NCBI GenBank assembly: GCA_005884605.1
Contig: VBBE01000020.1
Span: 1-43,792 of the forward strand
Source of the DNA: Candidatus Bathyarchaeota archaeon
Lineage (GTDB): Archaea; Thermoproteota; Bathyarchaeia; 40CM-2-53-6
Length of the DNA stretch: 43,792 nt
Reading direction: 5' to 3'
Position 1 is the first letter of the stretch. Every line of letters starts with the position of its first letter. This document shows, in pieces, positions 8,117 through 17,083 of the stretch. Made by a program: the position numbers and the translations under genes. Below the pieces are notes generated by a model that saw nothing but the letters and a program-made list of their open reading frames with translations, had not been told where the DNA came from and searched no databases.

Positions 8117-9076
8117 ATGAGCATCGGCCAACCGGCACCTTTCCCAGGGCAGTCTGACAAGATTGTCCAGGTAGAGAACCTCTCCAAGAAATACGGCGAG
8201 AACGTAGCCGTCAACAGCATATCGTTCAGCCTTACAAAAGGCGAGGTTTTCGCCTTCCTAGGCCCAAACGGCGCGGGAAAAACCACCACGGTAGAGATTC
8301 TAGAATGTCTCCGAAACCCAACGGGGGGTCAAGCGAAAGTCCTTGGCTACGATGTCAGCAAACGCTCGGACCAGGCAGAGATCCGAAAACGTATCGGCGT
8401 CCTGCCCCAAGATTTCAATGCCATCGATCGTCTTACCGTCCGTGAGAACATCAACTACTTTGGAGCAATGTTCAAACACCAGCTCGACGCGGACAAGCTC
8501 ATCGAGCTAGTCGATCTCAAGGACAAACGGGACGAGCAGTTCAAGAAGCTATCAGGTGGTCTCAAGCAGAGGGTCGGCCTTGCGGTTTCCCTTGTAAACG
8601 ACCCTGATGTCGTGTTTCTTGACGAGCCCACTACAGGCCTTGATCCTAGAGCTCGCAGGGATGTCTGGGGGGTCGTCGAGCGGCTGAAGAGCCAGGGAAA
8701 GACAGTCTTCCTCACAACACATTACATGGACGAGGCAGAATACCTCGCCGATATCGTCTCGATAATCGACCACGGACAGATAATCGCGTCCGGGACACCG
8801 GACCAGCTGATAGATGCTCACGGTGGAAAGAAAACACTAATCATCAGAGAAGCCGGCGAGGAGGGACTCAAACAACTACCGCCGGGCCTACCTAAAGCCG
8901 AGCTTAGAAACGCCGGAGATATCGCCGTTCCCCTAAACAACGGAGAACTCACAAACATCCTCATGAGCTTGGGAGCAACCCCATTGCACGACAAAGAGAT
9001 CGAGGTTAGACGTCCCACTCTAGACGACGTCTTTCTCAACTTGACCGGGCGTAGAGTCTCGGAGGAGGGAAACTAA
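8117..9076 (+). CDS. ABC transporter ATP-binding protein (DrrA/CcmA-like exporter)
   Basis: This 319-residue ATPase has a complete nucleotide-binding domain: Walker A GPNGAGKTTT (residues about 52-61), Q-loop in GVLPQDFN, signature LSGGLKQRVGLAVSL, Walker B VVFLDEPTTGLD and switch His in FLTTHYMDEAE. The C-terminal ~90 residues (through RPTLDDVFLNLTGR) match the DrrA-type extension found in antibiotic, lipid and polysaccharide exporters. The partner permease starts two bases after its stop, so the two form one operon. The substrate cannot be predicted. Confidence 0.93.
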   Translation: MSIGQPAPFPGQSDKIVQVENLSKKYGENVAVNSISFSLTKGEVFAFLGPNGAGKTTTVEILECLRNPTGGQAKVLGYDVSKRSDQAEIRKRIGVLPQDFNAIDRLTVRENINYFGAMFKHQLDADKLIELVDLKDKRDEQFKKLSGGLKQRVGLAVSLVNDPDVVFLDEPTTGLDPRARRDVWGVVERLKSQGKTVFLTTHYMDEAEYLADIVSIIDHGQIIASGTPDQLIDAHGGKKTLIIREAGEEGLKQLPPGLPKAELRNAGDIAVPLNNGELTNILMSLGATPLHDKEIEVRRPTLDDVFLNLTGRRVSEEGN

Positions 9077-9078
9077 CC

Positions 9079-10197
9079 ATGAGGAGCCGAATCTACACTA
9101 TCATCAGTGGACACTTCAAGAGCTGGTACCGCAGCAAGAGCAACATATTCTGGACAATCGCCTTCCCACTACTCCTCATCGTCCTCTTCGGAGCAATCTT
9201 CGGCAACGGAAGCACCAAGTTCGATCTCTACCTCCAAAACCAGGACTTGACTGGGAACGTGCCGACTCCTCTATCCCAGGGATACGTCAACGTGCTGAAC
9301 CAGACCGGCGCCTTCAACCTCCACACGGTCGCCGCAGAACAACCGAACCCGCTAGCATACGTGAAAAGCGACGCCCAGCTCCATAATCGAGGCCAGAGAC
9401 TGCTGGTCATCCCGTTAGGTTTCAACGCTACATTGATGAACGGAAAGAACGCTACGATTCAGCTCTATATGGATCAGAGCGACCAAGCCTCCGCATCGCT
9501 CGCAGGAATAGTGCACTCGGTCACCACCTCTTATGCAGCTGCAATTGCCGGTGCCCCCGACCACCTAAGTCTTCAACAAGTTGGCATTGTAACCCGGAAC
9601 ATCCGCTACATCGACTTCTTCATCCCCGGAGTAATCGGCATGACCCTCCTCACCACAGGCGTTTTTGGCGCTGTGAATACTAACGGACGCTACCGCGAAC
9701 TGAAGATTATCAAGAAACTCGCCACGACACCCCTTAGCAAGATCGAATGGATTCTAGGAATGATTGGCTACCAGATGATTCTAGCCACTATCTCACTCGT
9801 TGTAATCCTCTTCTTCGGCTATGCCATATTCGGGGTCACAGCGACCATCGACATCTACACGGTGGGATTAGTAGTTGCCGCCGCACTCCTCTTCCCAGGC
9901 ATCGGCATGGTGCTCGCAAACTTTGTAAAAGAAGCAGAGAGCGCGGATGCAGCGGCCAATGCGATAACCTTCCCGATGATGTTTTTGGCCGGAACCTTTT
10001 GGCCACGCGAGACACTGCCTGACATCATGAAAATCATAGCCAACTTCATGCCGTTGACATACGTGAACGATGGGCTGCGAGACGCGCTGATCTACGCGGA
10101 ACCGGCCCAAGCATTGACAAACACCATCATCGCCCTAGGCTTAGCGGCATTCTTCATCGTACTTGGCAGTATGTTGATGAACTGGAAAGAAGAGTAG
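9079..10197 (+). CDS. ABC-2 type exporter permease (DrrB-like)
   Basis: The protein has 372 residues. A first membrane helix (about residues 24-42, FWTIAFPLLLIVLFGAIFG) is followed by an external segment of roughly 150 residues. At least five more helices form the C-terminal ABC2 core, including FFIPGVIGMTLLTTGVFGAVN and FPMMFLAGTFWPRETLP, both landmarks of the family. It follows the ATPase gene with a 2-base gap. The long first extracellular loop is typical of the YhgE/DrrB-like group. It probably works as a 2+2 exporter with the upstream ATPase. Confidence 0.9.
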   Translation: MRSRIYTIISGHFKSWYRSKSNIFWTIAFPLLLIVLFGAIFGNGSTKFDLYLQNQDLTGNVPTPLSQGYVNVLNQTGAFNLHTVAAEQPNPLAYVKSDAQLHNRGQRLLVIPLGFNATLMNGKNATIQLYMDQSDQASASLAGIVHSVTTSYAAAIAGAPDHLSLQQVGIVTRNIRYIDFFIPGVIGMTLLTTGVFGAVNTNGRYRELKIIKKLATTPLSKIEWILGMIGYQMILATISLVVILFFGYAIFGVTATIDIYTVGLVVAAALLFPGIGMVLANFVKEAESADAAANAITFPMMFLAGTFWPRETLPDIMKIIANFMPLTYVNDGLRDALIYAEPAQALTNTIIALGLAAFFIVLGSMLMNWKEE

Positions 10198-10258
10198 TCG
10201 CACCAATGACGACCCAGATAATTCCAGCCTTAAATTCGAGACAATAGAGGCTCCCGCC

Positions 10259-10930
10259 ATGGGCTCCTTGTCATCAGCCAAGACCCTTGGTGGAGTGGGC
10301 GGGATTCTCGTCTTCTTCCCCTTCCTCAGCCTTGTTGGCTGGGTACTAGTTCTACTGGCGACAAAGGAAATATCCGAGACTGTTCAGGACAAGAGTATCT
10401 TCGACGACGCCCTCCTCGCCGCCATAACAGCAATAATTGGAGCGGTTGTTTTTGTCGCGTTTATCGTTACAGGGTCCATCGCAGGACTGTTTACGTTTGG
10501 TTTCGGCTTCCCCAGATTTCTACTATTCTTCGGTATACTCGGAGCGTTCTGGGTTTTCACGATCATATCTGCCATCTTTCTCAAACGTTCATACGAGAAG
10601 ATATCACAGCGACTGAACGTGAGCGCGTTCGCAACCACCGGTTTACTTTACCTCATTGGCGCGGCCCTCACGATCGTATTCGTAGGCTTCCTGATCCTCC
10701 TAGTTGCCCTGATCTTCCAAGTCGTCGCGTACTTCTCCATCCAAGATCGGCCACCGTCCCCGGGCTGGGGACAGCCTGCCCCACAGACCTCTTCGGCCGT
10801 TCTAGTGCCACAGCAACCAGCAATGTCCCAACAGCAAACTCAGGTCGAGTCAAAATTCTGTTTCAAGTGCGGCGCCAAGCTTCCTAGTGTCGCGGTTTTC
10901 TGCACCAGTTGCGGTGCAAAACAGGCGTAG
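10259..10930 (+). CDS. DUF996-like membrane protein with C-terminal zinc ribbon
   Basis: The sequence has 223 residues. Four to five hydrophobic helices occupy residues about 10-165, beginning SSAKTLGGVGGILVFFPF, which matches my recollection of DUF996 proteins found widely in archaea. A Pro/Gln-rich linker (about 167-195) connects to a C-terminal double-CxxC zinc ribbon, FCFKCGAK and VFCTSCGAK. The ribbon should be cytosolic. It lies 61 bases after the ABC permease and may be cotranscribed. The function of the family is unknown. The same linker-plus-zinc-ribbon architecture occurs on the arrestin-like protein at 24093. Confidence 0.8.
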   Translation: MGSLSSAKTLGGVGGILVFFPFLSLVGWVLVLLATKEISETVQDKSIFDDALLAAITAIIGAVVFVAFIVTGSIAGLFTFGFGFPRFLLFFGILGAFWVFTIISAIFLKRSYEKISQRLNVSAFATTGLLYLIGAALTIVFVGFLILLVALIFQVVAYFSIQDRPPSPGWGQPAPQTSSAVLVPQQPAMSQQQTQVESKFCFKCGAKLPSVAVFCTSCGAKQA

Positions 10931-10958
10931 CCTAACCGAATTGGGAAGATTGCATGAG

Positions 10959-11285
10959 TTACTGTTTCGGTCGCACTAGAATACTTCCACTTTCAACCTT
11001 AACATCATAGACAGGCTCTGGCCTCGTGGCGGGACCTCTCTTCACCTGACCATTGGTGACATCAAAATGGGACCTGTGCAAAGGACACTCTACCTCATGA
11101 CCTTCAAGAATACCCTTGTCCAAGGGTCCGCCAAGGTGGGTGCAGACATTTCCAATAGCGTAGTACTTGCCCTTCACGTTGGCAACTAGAACCTGTTGAC
11201 TACCGACGATAACCTTTCTCATCTTTCCTTCAGGAATCTCGCTGGCAGAGGCAACGCGGACGAAATCAGCCACACTCTTCGCCAC
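10959..11285 (-). CDS. Rieske [2Fe-2S] ferredoxin-like protein
   Basis: This is a 108-residue single-domain protein. The Rieske cluster ligands are visible: Cys48 and His50 in VCTHLGG, and Cys67 and His70 in ECPLHRSHFD, matching the CxH...CxxH pattern of dioxygenase ferredoxins and NirD-type small subunits. No signal peptide or membrane helix is present, so it is a soluble cytoplasmic electron carrier. It stands alone; no oxygenase or reductase lies next to it, so its partner is unknown. Confidence 0.9.
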   Translation of the reverse strand: MAKSVADFVRVASASEIPEGKMRKVIVGSQQVLVANVKGKYYAIGNVCTHLGGPLDKGILEGHEVECPLHRSHFDVTNGQVKRGPATRPEPVYDVKVESGSILVRPKQ

Positions 11286-11454
11286 GGCTCTGACAGTAGT
11301 TTCTGATCAGTTTTAGCTCTTGCTAGAGAAAATGCCCTCATCCCTCGGGTTTCTTACTCGTAGAAATCTCCGAGGAGCGGCTCACCGGCTCGGTCCAAGT
11401 CATAATCCTTCAAGGTTTTTAGGCAGTTAGAAGGCGAGGGGCCTGGTCGCTTCC

Positions 11455-12945
11455 TTGAGCCCGTTCAATAATCCCATTGTCCTAGATATTCTTGCCAGAT
11501 ACAAATCAGTCGCGGCGATGAGCCATGCCTCGTCCCTATTGGGCTGGGATCTGGAAATCAACATGCCAGAGGCCGGCGCCAGCGCCAGAGGCCAAGCGCA
11601 ATCAGAGATCGAGCTTCTCCGGCAGAAAATGACCATCGACCTAACGGGTCCTGTTGAAAAAGCTGAGAAACTGAAGGCGCTCAACGATGCAGAAAAGGGC
11701 GTTGTCCGGGTTGTTAAAAGGGAGCTCAACTATTACCAAAAAGTCCCGCCGAAACTAGTTGAAGAATTACAAAAGGCCACGATAGATGCGAACATACCCT
11801 GGCGAGAGGCGAGAAAAAAGTCCGATTTCAACATATTCAAGCCCCATCTTGAGAAAATAACCGAGCTGAAAAAGGAGGAAGCGGACCATCTCGACCCGTC
11901 AGGAAACCCCTACAACGCCCTCATGGACCTCTCCGAGGAAGGACTGACAACCACTGACCTTGACAAGATCTTTTCCGAACTTATCCCCCAGCTCAAGAAG
12001 ATCCTCTCCAAGACTCTCTCCCAAGGCGTCTTTCCAGAGAAACATGCTTTGGAGGATGCAGATTATGATGTTAATTCGTTGAAGCAGGTGAATGAGAGGA
12101 TCCTTCGGCTGCTAGGCATGCCTGAGAAGAGGTTCCGGCAGGATGTTTCTACTCATCCCTTTGCGGTCAGGATCGGGAGCGATGATGTGAGAATAACGAC
12201 GAGGTATGAGCCTAAGGATTTCAAGGCCTCAATGTTCGGACTAATGCACGAGTGCGGTCACGCCCTCTATGAGCTTCAAGTAGACCATGAACTACAGTTC
12301 ACACCGACAGCCTCAGGCGTATCTGCGGGGGTTCATGAGTCTCAATCACGATTCTGGGAGAATATCGTTGGAAGGAGCAAAGAGTTCGTCCCGCTGCTCT
12401 ACCCCCTTCTGAAGGCTAACCTGAGCTTTGTTACCCGTTATGACCAGAAGCAACTCTACTCGTACTTCAACACTGTAAAACCAAGTCTGATCAGGGTAGA
12501 AGCGGACGAGCTGACCTACAACTTCCACATCGCTATGAGGTATGAGCTTGAGAAGAAACTCCTGCAGGGAAAGATCAAAGTCTCAGAGCTCCCTTCTGTT
12601 TGGGATGATATGATCGAGGACTATCTCGGCAAGAGACCTGAGAAGGACGCGGATGGAGTTCTCCAGGATATACACTGGAGCTGGGGACAGTTCGCCACCT
12701 TCCCTGGGTATTCTCTCGGAAACATCATCGCTGGAATGCTGTGGAGCGCTCTAACAAAGAAGGGATTGCTCCCGATCAAAGGAGACAAGAGCATAGCTCC
12801 TCTAAAGAGCTGGCTAGCGGAAAACATTCACAAACCGGGGTCAACATATTCGCCGAAGGAGCTGCTTAACCGGGTCTTCGGCAAAGGATACGATCCATCA
12901 GGACTCGTCGGCTATCTCGAGAACAAGTACCTCGCAGTGAACTGA
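11455..12945 (+). CDS. M32 family metallocarboxypeptidase (carboxypeptidase Taq-like)
   Basis: At 496 residues it is the usual length for M32 enzymes (~500). The zinc site is HECGH (His265, Glu266, His269), with HESQSR providing the third ligand at Glu295. Family blocks such as SSLLGWDLEINMPEAG and DVRITTRYEPKDF are present. It removes C-terminal residues from peptides in the cytoplasm, probably in peptide turnover. The start is TTG at 11455, giving MSPFNNPIVLDILARY, which aligns with the expected N-terminal helix. Its last 34 bases overlap the convergent N-acetyltransferase gene. Confidence 0.93.
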   Translation: MSPFNNPIVLDILARYKSVAAMSHASSLLGWDLEINMPEAGASARGQAQSEIELLRQKMTIDLTGPVEKAEKLKALNDAEKGVVRVVKRELNYYQKVPPKLVEELQKATIDANIPWREARKKSDFNIFKPHLEKITELKKEEADHLDPSGNPYNALMDLSEEGLTTTDLDKIFSELIPQLKKILSKTLSQGVFPEKHALEDADYDVNSLKQVNERILRLLGMPEKRFRQDVSTHPFAVRIGSDDVRITTRYEPKDFKASMFGLMHECGHALYELQVDHELQFTPTASGVSAGVHESQSRFWENIVGRSKEFVPLLYPLLKANLSFVTRYDQKQLYSYFNTVKPSLIRVEADELTYNFHIAMRYELEKKLLQGKIKVSELPSVWDDMIEDYLGKRPEKDADGVLQDIHWSWGQFATFPGYSLGNIIAGMLWSALTKKGLLPIKGDKSIAPLKSWLAENIHKPGSTYSPKELLNRVFGKGYDPSGLVGYLENKYLAVN

Positions 12946-13706
12946 ATCACATCATTCAGATCGATGCCAAAATGCCGTCGTAGCAGCGCGGCGAATTCTT
13001 CTGGGTCCTTGACCGGACGCTCAACCTCCCTACCGCCTCGGGTCACAATAAACTTCGTGTCAGTAAGAGTCAGTCTTCCGTTGGAAGTGAGGCGAGTACA
13101 TACGCGGCCTTTTCTGAAATGCGACCTTGGAGAGGTTTGTTGCCAGCGGCATCTCGGAATAAACTCCTCTAGCTTTCGCGGCTGCAGGCTAAACATGTAT
13201 TGAGCCTCCCACACACCATTTCCTTTCGGCCTCCGAGACAGCAGGGTCCAGCCATCTCTCCGAGTGAAACGGTACTGTTTCTCACGGTCAGCTTGTGGTC
13301 CTGGCATGTCGAGTCGTTTAGGTTCTGTGAAAGAGTCGCCGAATCCCACGTCGACGAGCCATGGATGTTCGAGTTGCACGAGCAGGGTCATGTGATCGAA
13401 GTTTGGACTGAATCCTCCACCCTTCTGGGCGACTCGCGCTGAAAGCATCGACACTTTGTAACCCAATTCGCTTAGTAAACTAGCAAACGAACCGTTCAGC
13501 TCGTAGCAGAATCCTCCGCGGTGATGCTTGATGATCTTGTCATAGAACGCTTTCTCGCTCAGGATTATTGGCCTGCCGAGGTGAATGTCGAGATTCTCAA
13601 AAGGGATCGAGAGCAAATGCTTCCGGTGTAGTCTGCGCAGAACCTCCCGGTTGGGTTGAATTCGCCCATGGTACCCGATGCGTTCCAAGTAGGCGTTGGT
13701 GTCCAT
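12912..13706 (-). CDS. nat: Arylamine N-acetyltransferase
   Basis: The 264-residue protein matches the NAT family. N-terminal HLLSIPFENLDIHLGRPI and GGFCYELNGSFASLL hold the catalytic Cys67. His105 (FDHMTLLV) and Asp119 (LVDVGFGD) complete the Cys-His-Asp triad. NATs transfer acetyl groups from acetyl-CoA to arylamines, hydrazines or related amines. Archaeal members are scarce in my recollection, so horizontal acquisition is possible. It is divergent from an SDR gene over only 57 bases with a shared AT-rich core at 13731-13736. Its 3' end overlaps the M32 peptidase gene. Confidence 0.92.
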   Translation of the reverse strand: MDTNAYLERIGYHGRIQPNREVLRRLHRKHLLSIPFENLDIHLGRPIILSEKAFYDKIIKHHRGGFCYELNGSFASLLSELGYKVSMLSARVAQKGGGFSPNFDHMTLLVQLEHPWLVDVGFGDSFTEPKRLDMPGPQADREKQYRFTRRDGWTLLSRRPKGNGVWEAQYMFSLQPRKLEEFIPRCRWQQTSPRSHFRKGRVCTRLTSNGRLTLTDTKFIVTRGGREVERPVKDPEEFAALLRRHFGIDLNDVIQFTARYLFSR

Positions 13707-13730
13707 TAGAGTCTCGCAACTCGTACGAAC

Positions 13731-13736
13731 TTTAAT
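13731..13736. promoter_or_regulatory. Shared AT-rich core of a bidirectional promoter
   Basis: TTTAAT lies about 25-30 bases from both divergent starts (13706 minus, 13764 plus), so one AT-rich element could seat TBP in either direction for leaderless transcripts. Inferred from spacing. Confidence 0.35.
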
Positions 13737-13763
13737 CTCCTTAGGTCGGAAGGCCGGATTATC

Positions 13764-14558
13764 TTGGAACTTGGACTCAAGGACAAGGTAGCTCTGGTCC
13801 CGGCTTCTAGCAAGGGAATAGGACTTGGCGTGGCCAAAGTTCTCGCCACAGAAGGCTGCAAGGTAATAGTCTCTTCAAGGAATCAAGACTCGATCTCGAA
13901 GGCCCGGGACACGATCGCGAAGGAAACTGGAAACAAGAACGTGTTTTCGGTCAAGGCCGATCTGGCCATCAAGAAGGACGTTGACATTCTCGTGGATGAG
14001 GCAACAAGCAAGTTCGGGACCATAGATATTCTCGCATACAATACCGGCCCACCGAAACCCGGGACGTTTGCTGATCTTAATGATGCTGACTGGGAGCAAG
14101 GCGTGAAACTGCTCTTGATGAGTGCCGTCTGGCTCACGAAACGGGTCGTTCCAGGGATGGTTCAGGGCAAATGGGGCCGTTTGATCTACATCACTTCTTC
14201 CACGCTGCGACAGCCGGTCCCGAATCTAGTCTTGTCCAACACGGTCAGGCTGAGTCTTGCAGGATTGTCGAAGTCTCTTGCACTCGAGTATGGTTCGAGG
14301 GGGATTACCTCGAACGGGATCATGCAGGGACACATACTCACAGATAGGCAGAGACAAGTTGCCCATGACGTCTCATCGAGAACGGGAACGAGCATTGACG
14401 AAGCCATGAAACAGATGCTCCAGGATGTACCATCAGGAAGGTATGGTCTGGCCGAAGAAGTCGGGTATCTCGTTGCTTTCTTGGCTAGCGAGAAAGCGAG
14501 TTACATGAATGGAACAATGCTCGCGATGGACGGAGGGTTGATCAGAGCTGTTTTCTAG
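13764..14558 (+). CDS. SDR-family oxidoreductase lacking the canonical Tyr/Lys pair
   Basis: The 264-residue sequence has the Rossmann motif PASSKGIGLG (normally TGxxxGIG) and YNTGPP in place of NNAG. It keeps the catalytic-region Ser (ITSS, residues 144-146) and family C-terminal features (EEVGYLVAFLASEKASYMNGTMLAMDGG). At the expected YxxxK position it has LSNTVR (Leu157 to Arg162), so the usual proton-donor Tyr and Lys are missing. I recall a recurrent bacterial SDR subgroup with this LSNxxR pattern, so this looks inherited rather than decayed. The FabG-like 3-oxoacyl reductase label often given to such proteins is doubtful. The start is TTG. Confidence 0.85.
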   Translation: MELGLKDKVALVPASSKGIGLGVAKVLATEGCKVIVSSRNQDSISKARDTIAKETGNKNVFSVKADLAIKKDVDILVDEATSKFGTIDILAYNTGPPKPGTFADLNDADWEQGVKLLLMSAVWLTKRVVPGMVQGKWGRLIYITSSTLRQPVPNLVLSNTVRLSLAGLSKSLALEYGSRGITSNGIMQGHILTDRQRQVAHDVSSRTGTSIDEAMKQMLQDVPSGRYGLAEEVGYLVAFLASEKASYMNGTMLAMDGGLIRAVF

Positions 14559-14604
14559 ATAAGGTCTCAAGGAATACTCGCAGACGCTAATCGAACGGAC
14601 TTGT

Positions 14605-16056
14605 CTAGTCTCGCTTGACAGCTAGGTACATGAACGCGAGGAATGGGAGGATGACCCACAAAAACCCGTCCAGAACGATAGCCGGGAGTGTCACTCCGTA
14701 GTTTGACGATTGGAGCGTGGTTCCGGAGGACGACTGGAAGACGTACACGTTGATGAGCTGCAGAAATTGTGCTGGATTAGCATAGTAGGAGACAAGAGTC
14801 GCCTCCAATGCCACAGCCGATCCTGAAGTCCCTCCGAGGAGAAGTGTCAGCAAGAAGATTATCAGACCCCAGAAAAAGTCCAATACGACAAAGAGCACGA
14901 TGCTAATTCCTAGCAGGACCCCTGTCGACTTGACGAGGTGGGATAGTAGGAAGACTAGGCCTGTGAAAGCGGCTATCTCTACTACGAGTCCAGAGATTAT
15001 AGCTAGAGCATAGTCTTGGGGGAGAACGGATCCAACAACTTCGTTCAGCACGAGGTCTACTAGCCCTACAGAGACGATGGCGGCGACCGCAAGGGCTGTG
15101 AGGGTCGAGAGAAACCTTGAGATTGCGAGTCCACGCCTGCTGATGGGCCTAGCAAGGATAGATTCCAGCACGCCAGTCAGACGGTCCTTGCCATAGGAAG
15201 AGTAAGCCCCAAGGATCGCTGCTAGAGGCATGAAGAAGCTCAAGATGGTGGAGAAGAAAGAAGATGCAATATTAGTCGCTTCAGGACGGAATTGTTGTTG
15301 TCTCAGCTCAAAGACAGGTATCTCTGTCCCCGAGACGGCCGTTCCGTTTGGAGCAAACAGTTCGAACCATACGCTTGTGGTTCCCGGTAGGCCGTCAGCG
15401 ATCGCTGGGTCGAAGACCTGACGATAGTTAGTTAGGTTTCCAAGAAAATCCATTTGGTCCTTGGTGTAAGGAGTGCTATCCTTGTAGGGCGGAGGTGGAC
15501 TCGTTGCTGCCACTTTGTAACGGATGCTGTAGCCTGATGGTTTGGCACCGTATAGTGCTGCGTAAAAAGTCTGAACGTCCCTCTTTGACGCGTTCGCCCT
15601 GTCCTGCACCGTTGAAATAGGAGATCCGATTGAGAACTGTGGTTCCCCAATTGGAGAGGCGAACATGTACCATCCGAAGGAGGCCATGTTAGCTCCATTT
15701 GTTTCGTTCACAGCGAGGGTATAGGTTCCGTTTGGCGCGCTAAGGGTGATGAATGCGTAACCTTCCGAGTTTGTCGTAGTTGCGTTAGCGTAGGTCTTCA
15801 CCCCGGAAAGGCTCATGGATATCTTGGTTCCTTGGAGTGGCTGTCCGTACTGGTCGGACGAGAACACTATGAAATGATAAGCACCGGGGTCGCGATAATA
15901 GAGGATGTCGGAACCGGAACCGCGAAACGATGATACAATGGGAGTAGTAAACGGAATTATGGCGAGGCTTATGAGAAGAATGATTCCAATGAGGATCAGT
16001 ACTGATGTGCTAGTTATCGTCCGCTTAAAGTCGTAGAGGAACGGGCGTATCATCAT
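14605..16056 (-). CDS. ABC-2 type permease with large extracellular beta domain
   Basis: The protein has 483 residues. A first membrane helix (about 16-37) is followed by roughly 220 external residues, then six C-terminal helices of the ABC2 permease fold, introduced by YGKDRLTGVLESILARPISRR, the cytosolic coupling motif of the family. The external part starts with a domain resembling a carboxypeptidase-regulatory/Ig-like fold: SSDQYGQPLQGTKISMSL, then TTNSEGYAFITLSAPNGTYTLAV. This hints at binding of a surface ligand or cell-envelope component. Its ATG overlaps the stop of the ATPase gene by 4 bases (16053-16056), so the two are translationally coupled. Confidence 0.88.
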   Translation of the reverse strand: MMIRPFLYDFKRTITSTSVLILIGIILLISLAIIPFTTPIVSSFRGSGSDILYYRDPGAYHFIVFSSDQYGQPLQGTKISMSLSGVKTYANATTTNSEGYAFITLSAPNGTYTLAVNETNGANMASFGWYMFASPIGEPQFSIGSPISTVQDRANASKRDVQTFYAALYGAKPSGYSIRYKVAATSPPPPYKDSTPYTKDQMDFLGNLTNYRQVFDPAIADGLPGTTSVWFELFAPNGTAVSGTEIPVFELRQQQFRPEATNIASSFFSTILSFFMPLAAILGAYSSYGKDRLTGVLESILARPISRRGLAISRFLSTLTALAVAAIVSVGLVDLVLNEVVGSVLPQDYALAIISGLVVEIAAFTGLVFLLSHLVKSTGVLLGISIVLFVVLDFFWGLIIFLLTLLLGGTSGSAVALEATLVSYYANPAQFLQLINVYVFQSSSGTTLQSSNYGVTLPAIVLDGFLWVILPFLAFMYLAVKRD

Positions 16057-16976
16057 TTTGCTGTGTCTGTCCTCCGGATGATCTCGAAGAAGTACTCCTC
16101 CAGCCCTGTCCTTTCATGCTTGATCTCGCGCACCTGCAAGCCCCTCTTGACCAGTTCAGTGTTGACCTGGGACGAGTCTCCCTGGAAGTCTGAGAGAACG
16201 ATTGCGTTGCCCTCTATCAGTACCGTTCCTAGTGTCTTGAGGTAGGACACGGCATCGTCTGTAATGTTTTGGAATTGTATTCGGAGTGTTGTGCCCTTCG
16301 CGGCGTACGAGGCTAACTCGTCGCGGGTCGCTGTCTTGACAACCTTTCCCTTGTGGATGAAGACGACTCTGTCGGCCAGGTTCTCGACCTCGGTGAGTAT
16401 GTGGGAGGATAACAGGATTGCTTTGTTGACCTTCTTCTGTCCCATCATCAGTTGTCGAAAGAATTGTATTCCCTCGGGGTCGAGACCGTTGAGAACCTCG
16501 TCGAATAGGAAGTTCTGCGGGTTCGACAGCATCGAGACTGCCAGGGAGAATCTCTTCTTCATTCCCTGGGAATACGTTCGGAACTTGCGGTTCTCGAAGC
16601 CTGAGAGTCCAACGGAAGCGAGGAGATCCTTCGATTCCTTTGTCGCCTCTTTTCTGTCTATTCCATAGAAGCCTGCTAGGTATCGCATCAATTTCCAAGC
16701 TTTCGCGTTGGGCTCGAAGTTCGGAATCTCCGGGACCCAGCCGATGCTCTTGGAAGCCTCAGGCTTCTCCCGCGTGATATCACGACCGTCAATCACGACG
16801 GTCCCAGATGTTGGAAGAGAAACACCCACTGCAATTCTAATCGTTGTTGTCTTTCCCGCTCCGTTGAGCCCGACAAACCCGACAATCTCTCCGTTCCTAA
16901 CGTCGAAGCTGACGGAGCTTATCGCGGGGCCTTGTTTGGCCGAGAACACTTTCGTGGCTGCCTTTATCTCAAACAA
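16053..16976 (-). CDS. ABC transporter ATP-binding protein
   Basis: This 307-residue ATPase contains Walker A GLNGAGKTTT, signature region TYSQGMKKRFSLAVSML, Walker B NFLFDEVLNGLDPEG and switch His LLSSHILTEVE. In the signature the usual LSGG reads YSQG, as seen in other ABC-2 exporters. In Walker B the usual DEP reads DEV. The C-terminal part (to LEEYFFEIIRRT) matches exporters coupled to ABC-2 permeases. It is the first gene of a two-gene operon with the downstream permease. The start is TTG. Confidence 0.9.
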   Translation of the reverse strand: MFEIKAATKVFSAKQGPAISSVSFDVRNGEIVGFVGLNGAGKTTTIRIAVGVSLPTSGTVVIDGRDITREKPEASKSIGWVPEIPNFEPNAKAWKLMRYLAGFYGIDRKEATKESKDLLASVGLSGFENRKFRTYSQGMKKRFSLAVSMLSNPQNFLFDEVLNGLDPEGIQFFRQLMMGQKKVNKAILLSSHILTEVENLADRVVFIHKGKVVKTATRDELASYAAKGTTLRIQFQNITDDAVSYLKTLGTVLIEGNAIVLSDFQGDSSQVNTELVKRGLQVREIKHERTGLEEYFFEIIRRTDTAK

Positions 16977-17083
16977 GGTCTTCTACCCTACTACGACCGT
17001 TTTTTCGATGATTGGGCCTCTCGATATAACGACTGAACCCGATTCAGAAGGTGATTGGCTGAAGTGAAGTCCGAATTTGAGAA

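Noticed and set aside
7827..8120. 97-residue plus-strand ORF overlapping the ABC ATPase start by ATGA
   Set aside because: It shows no recognisable domain, starts inside the SDR remnant and covers the palindromes at 7921-7961 and the AT-rich dyad at 8068. A regulatory region explains the sequence better, though the ATGA overlap leaves slight doubt.
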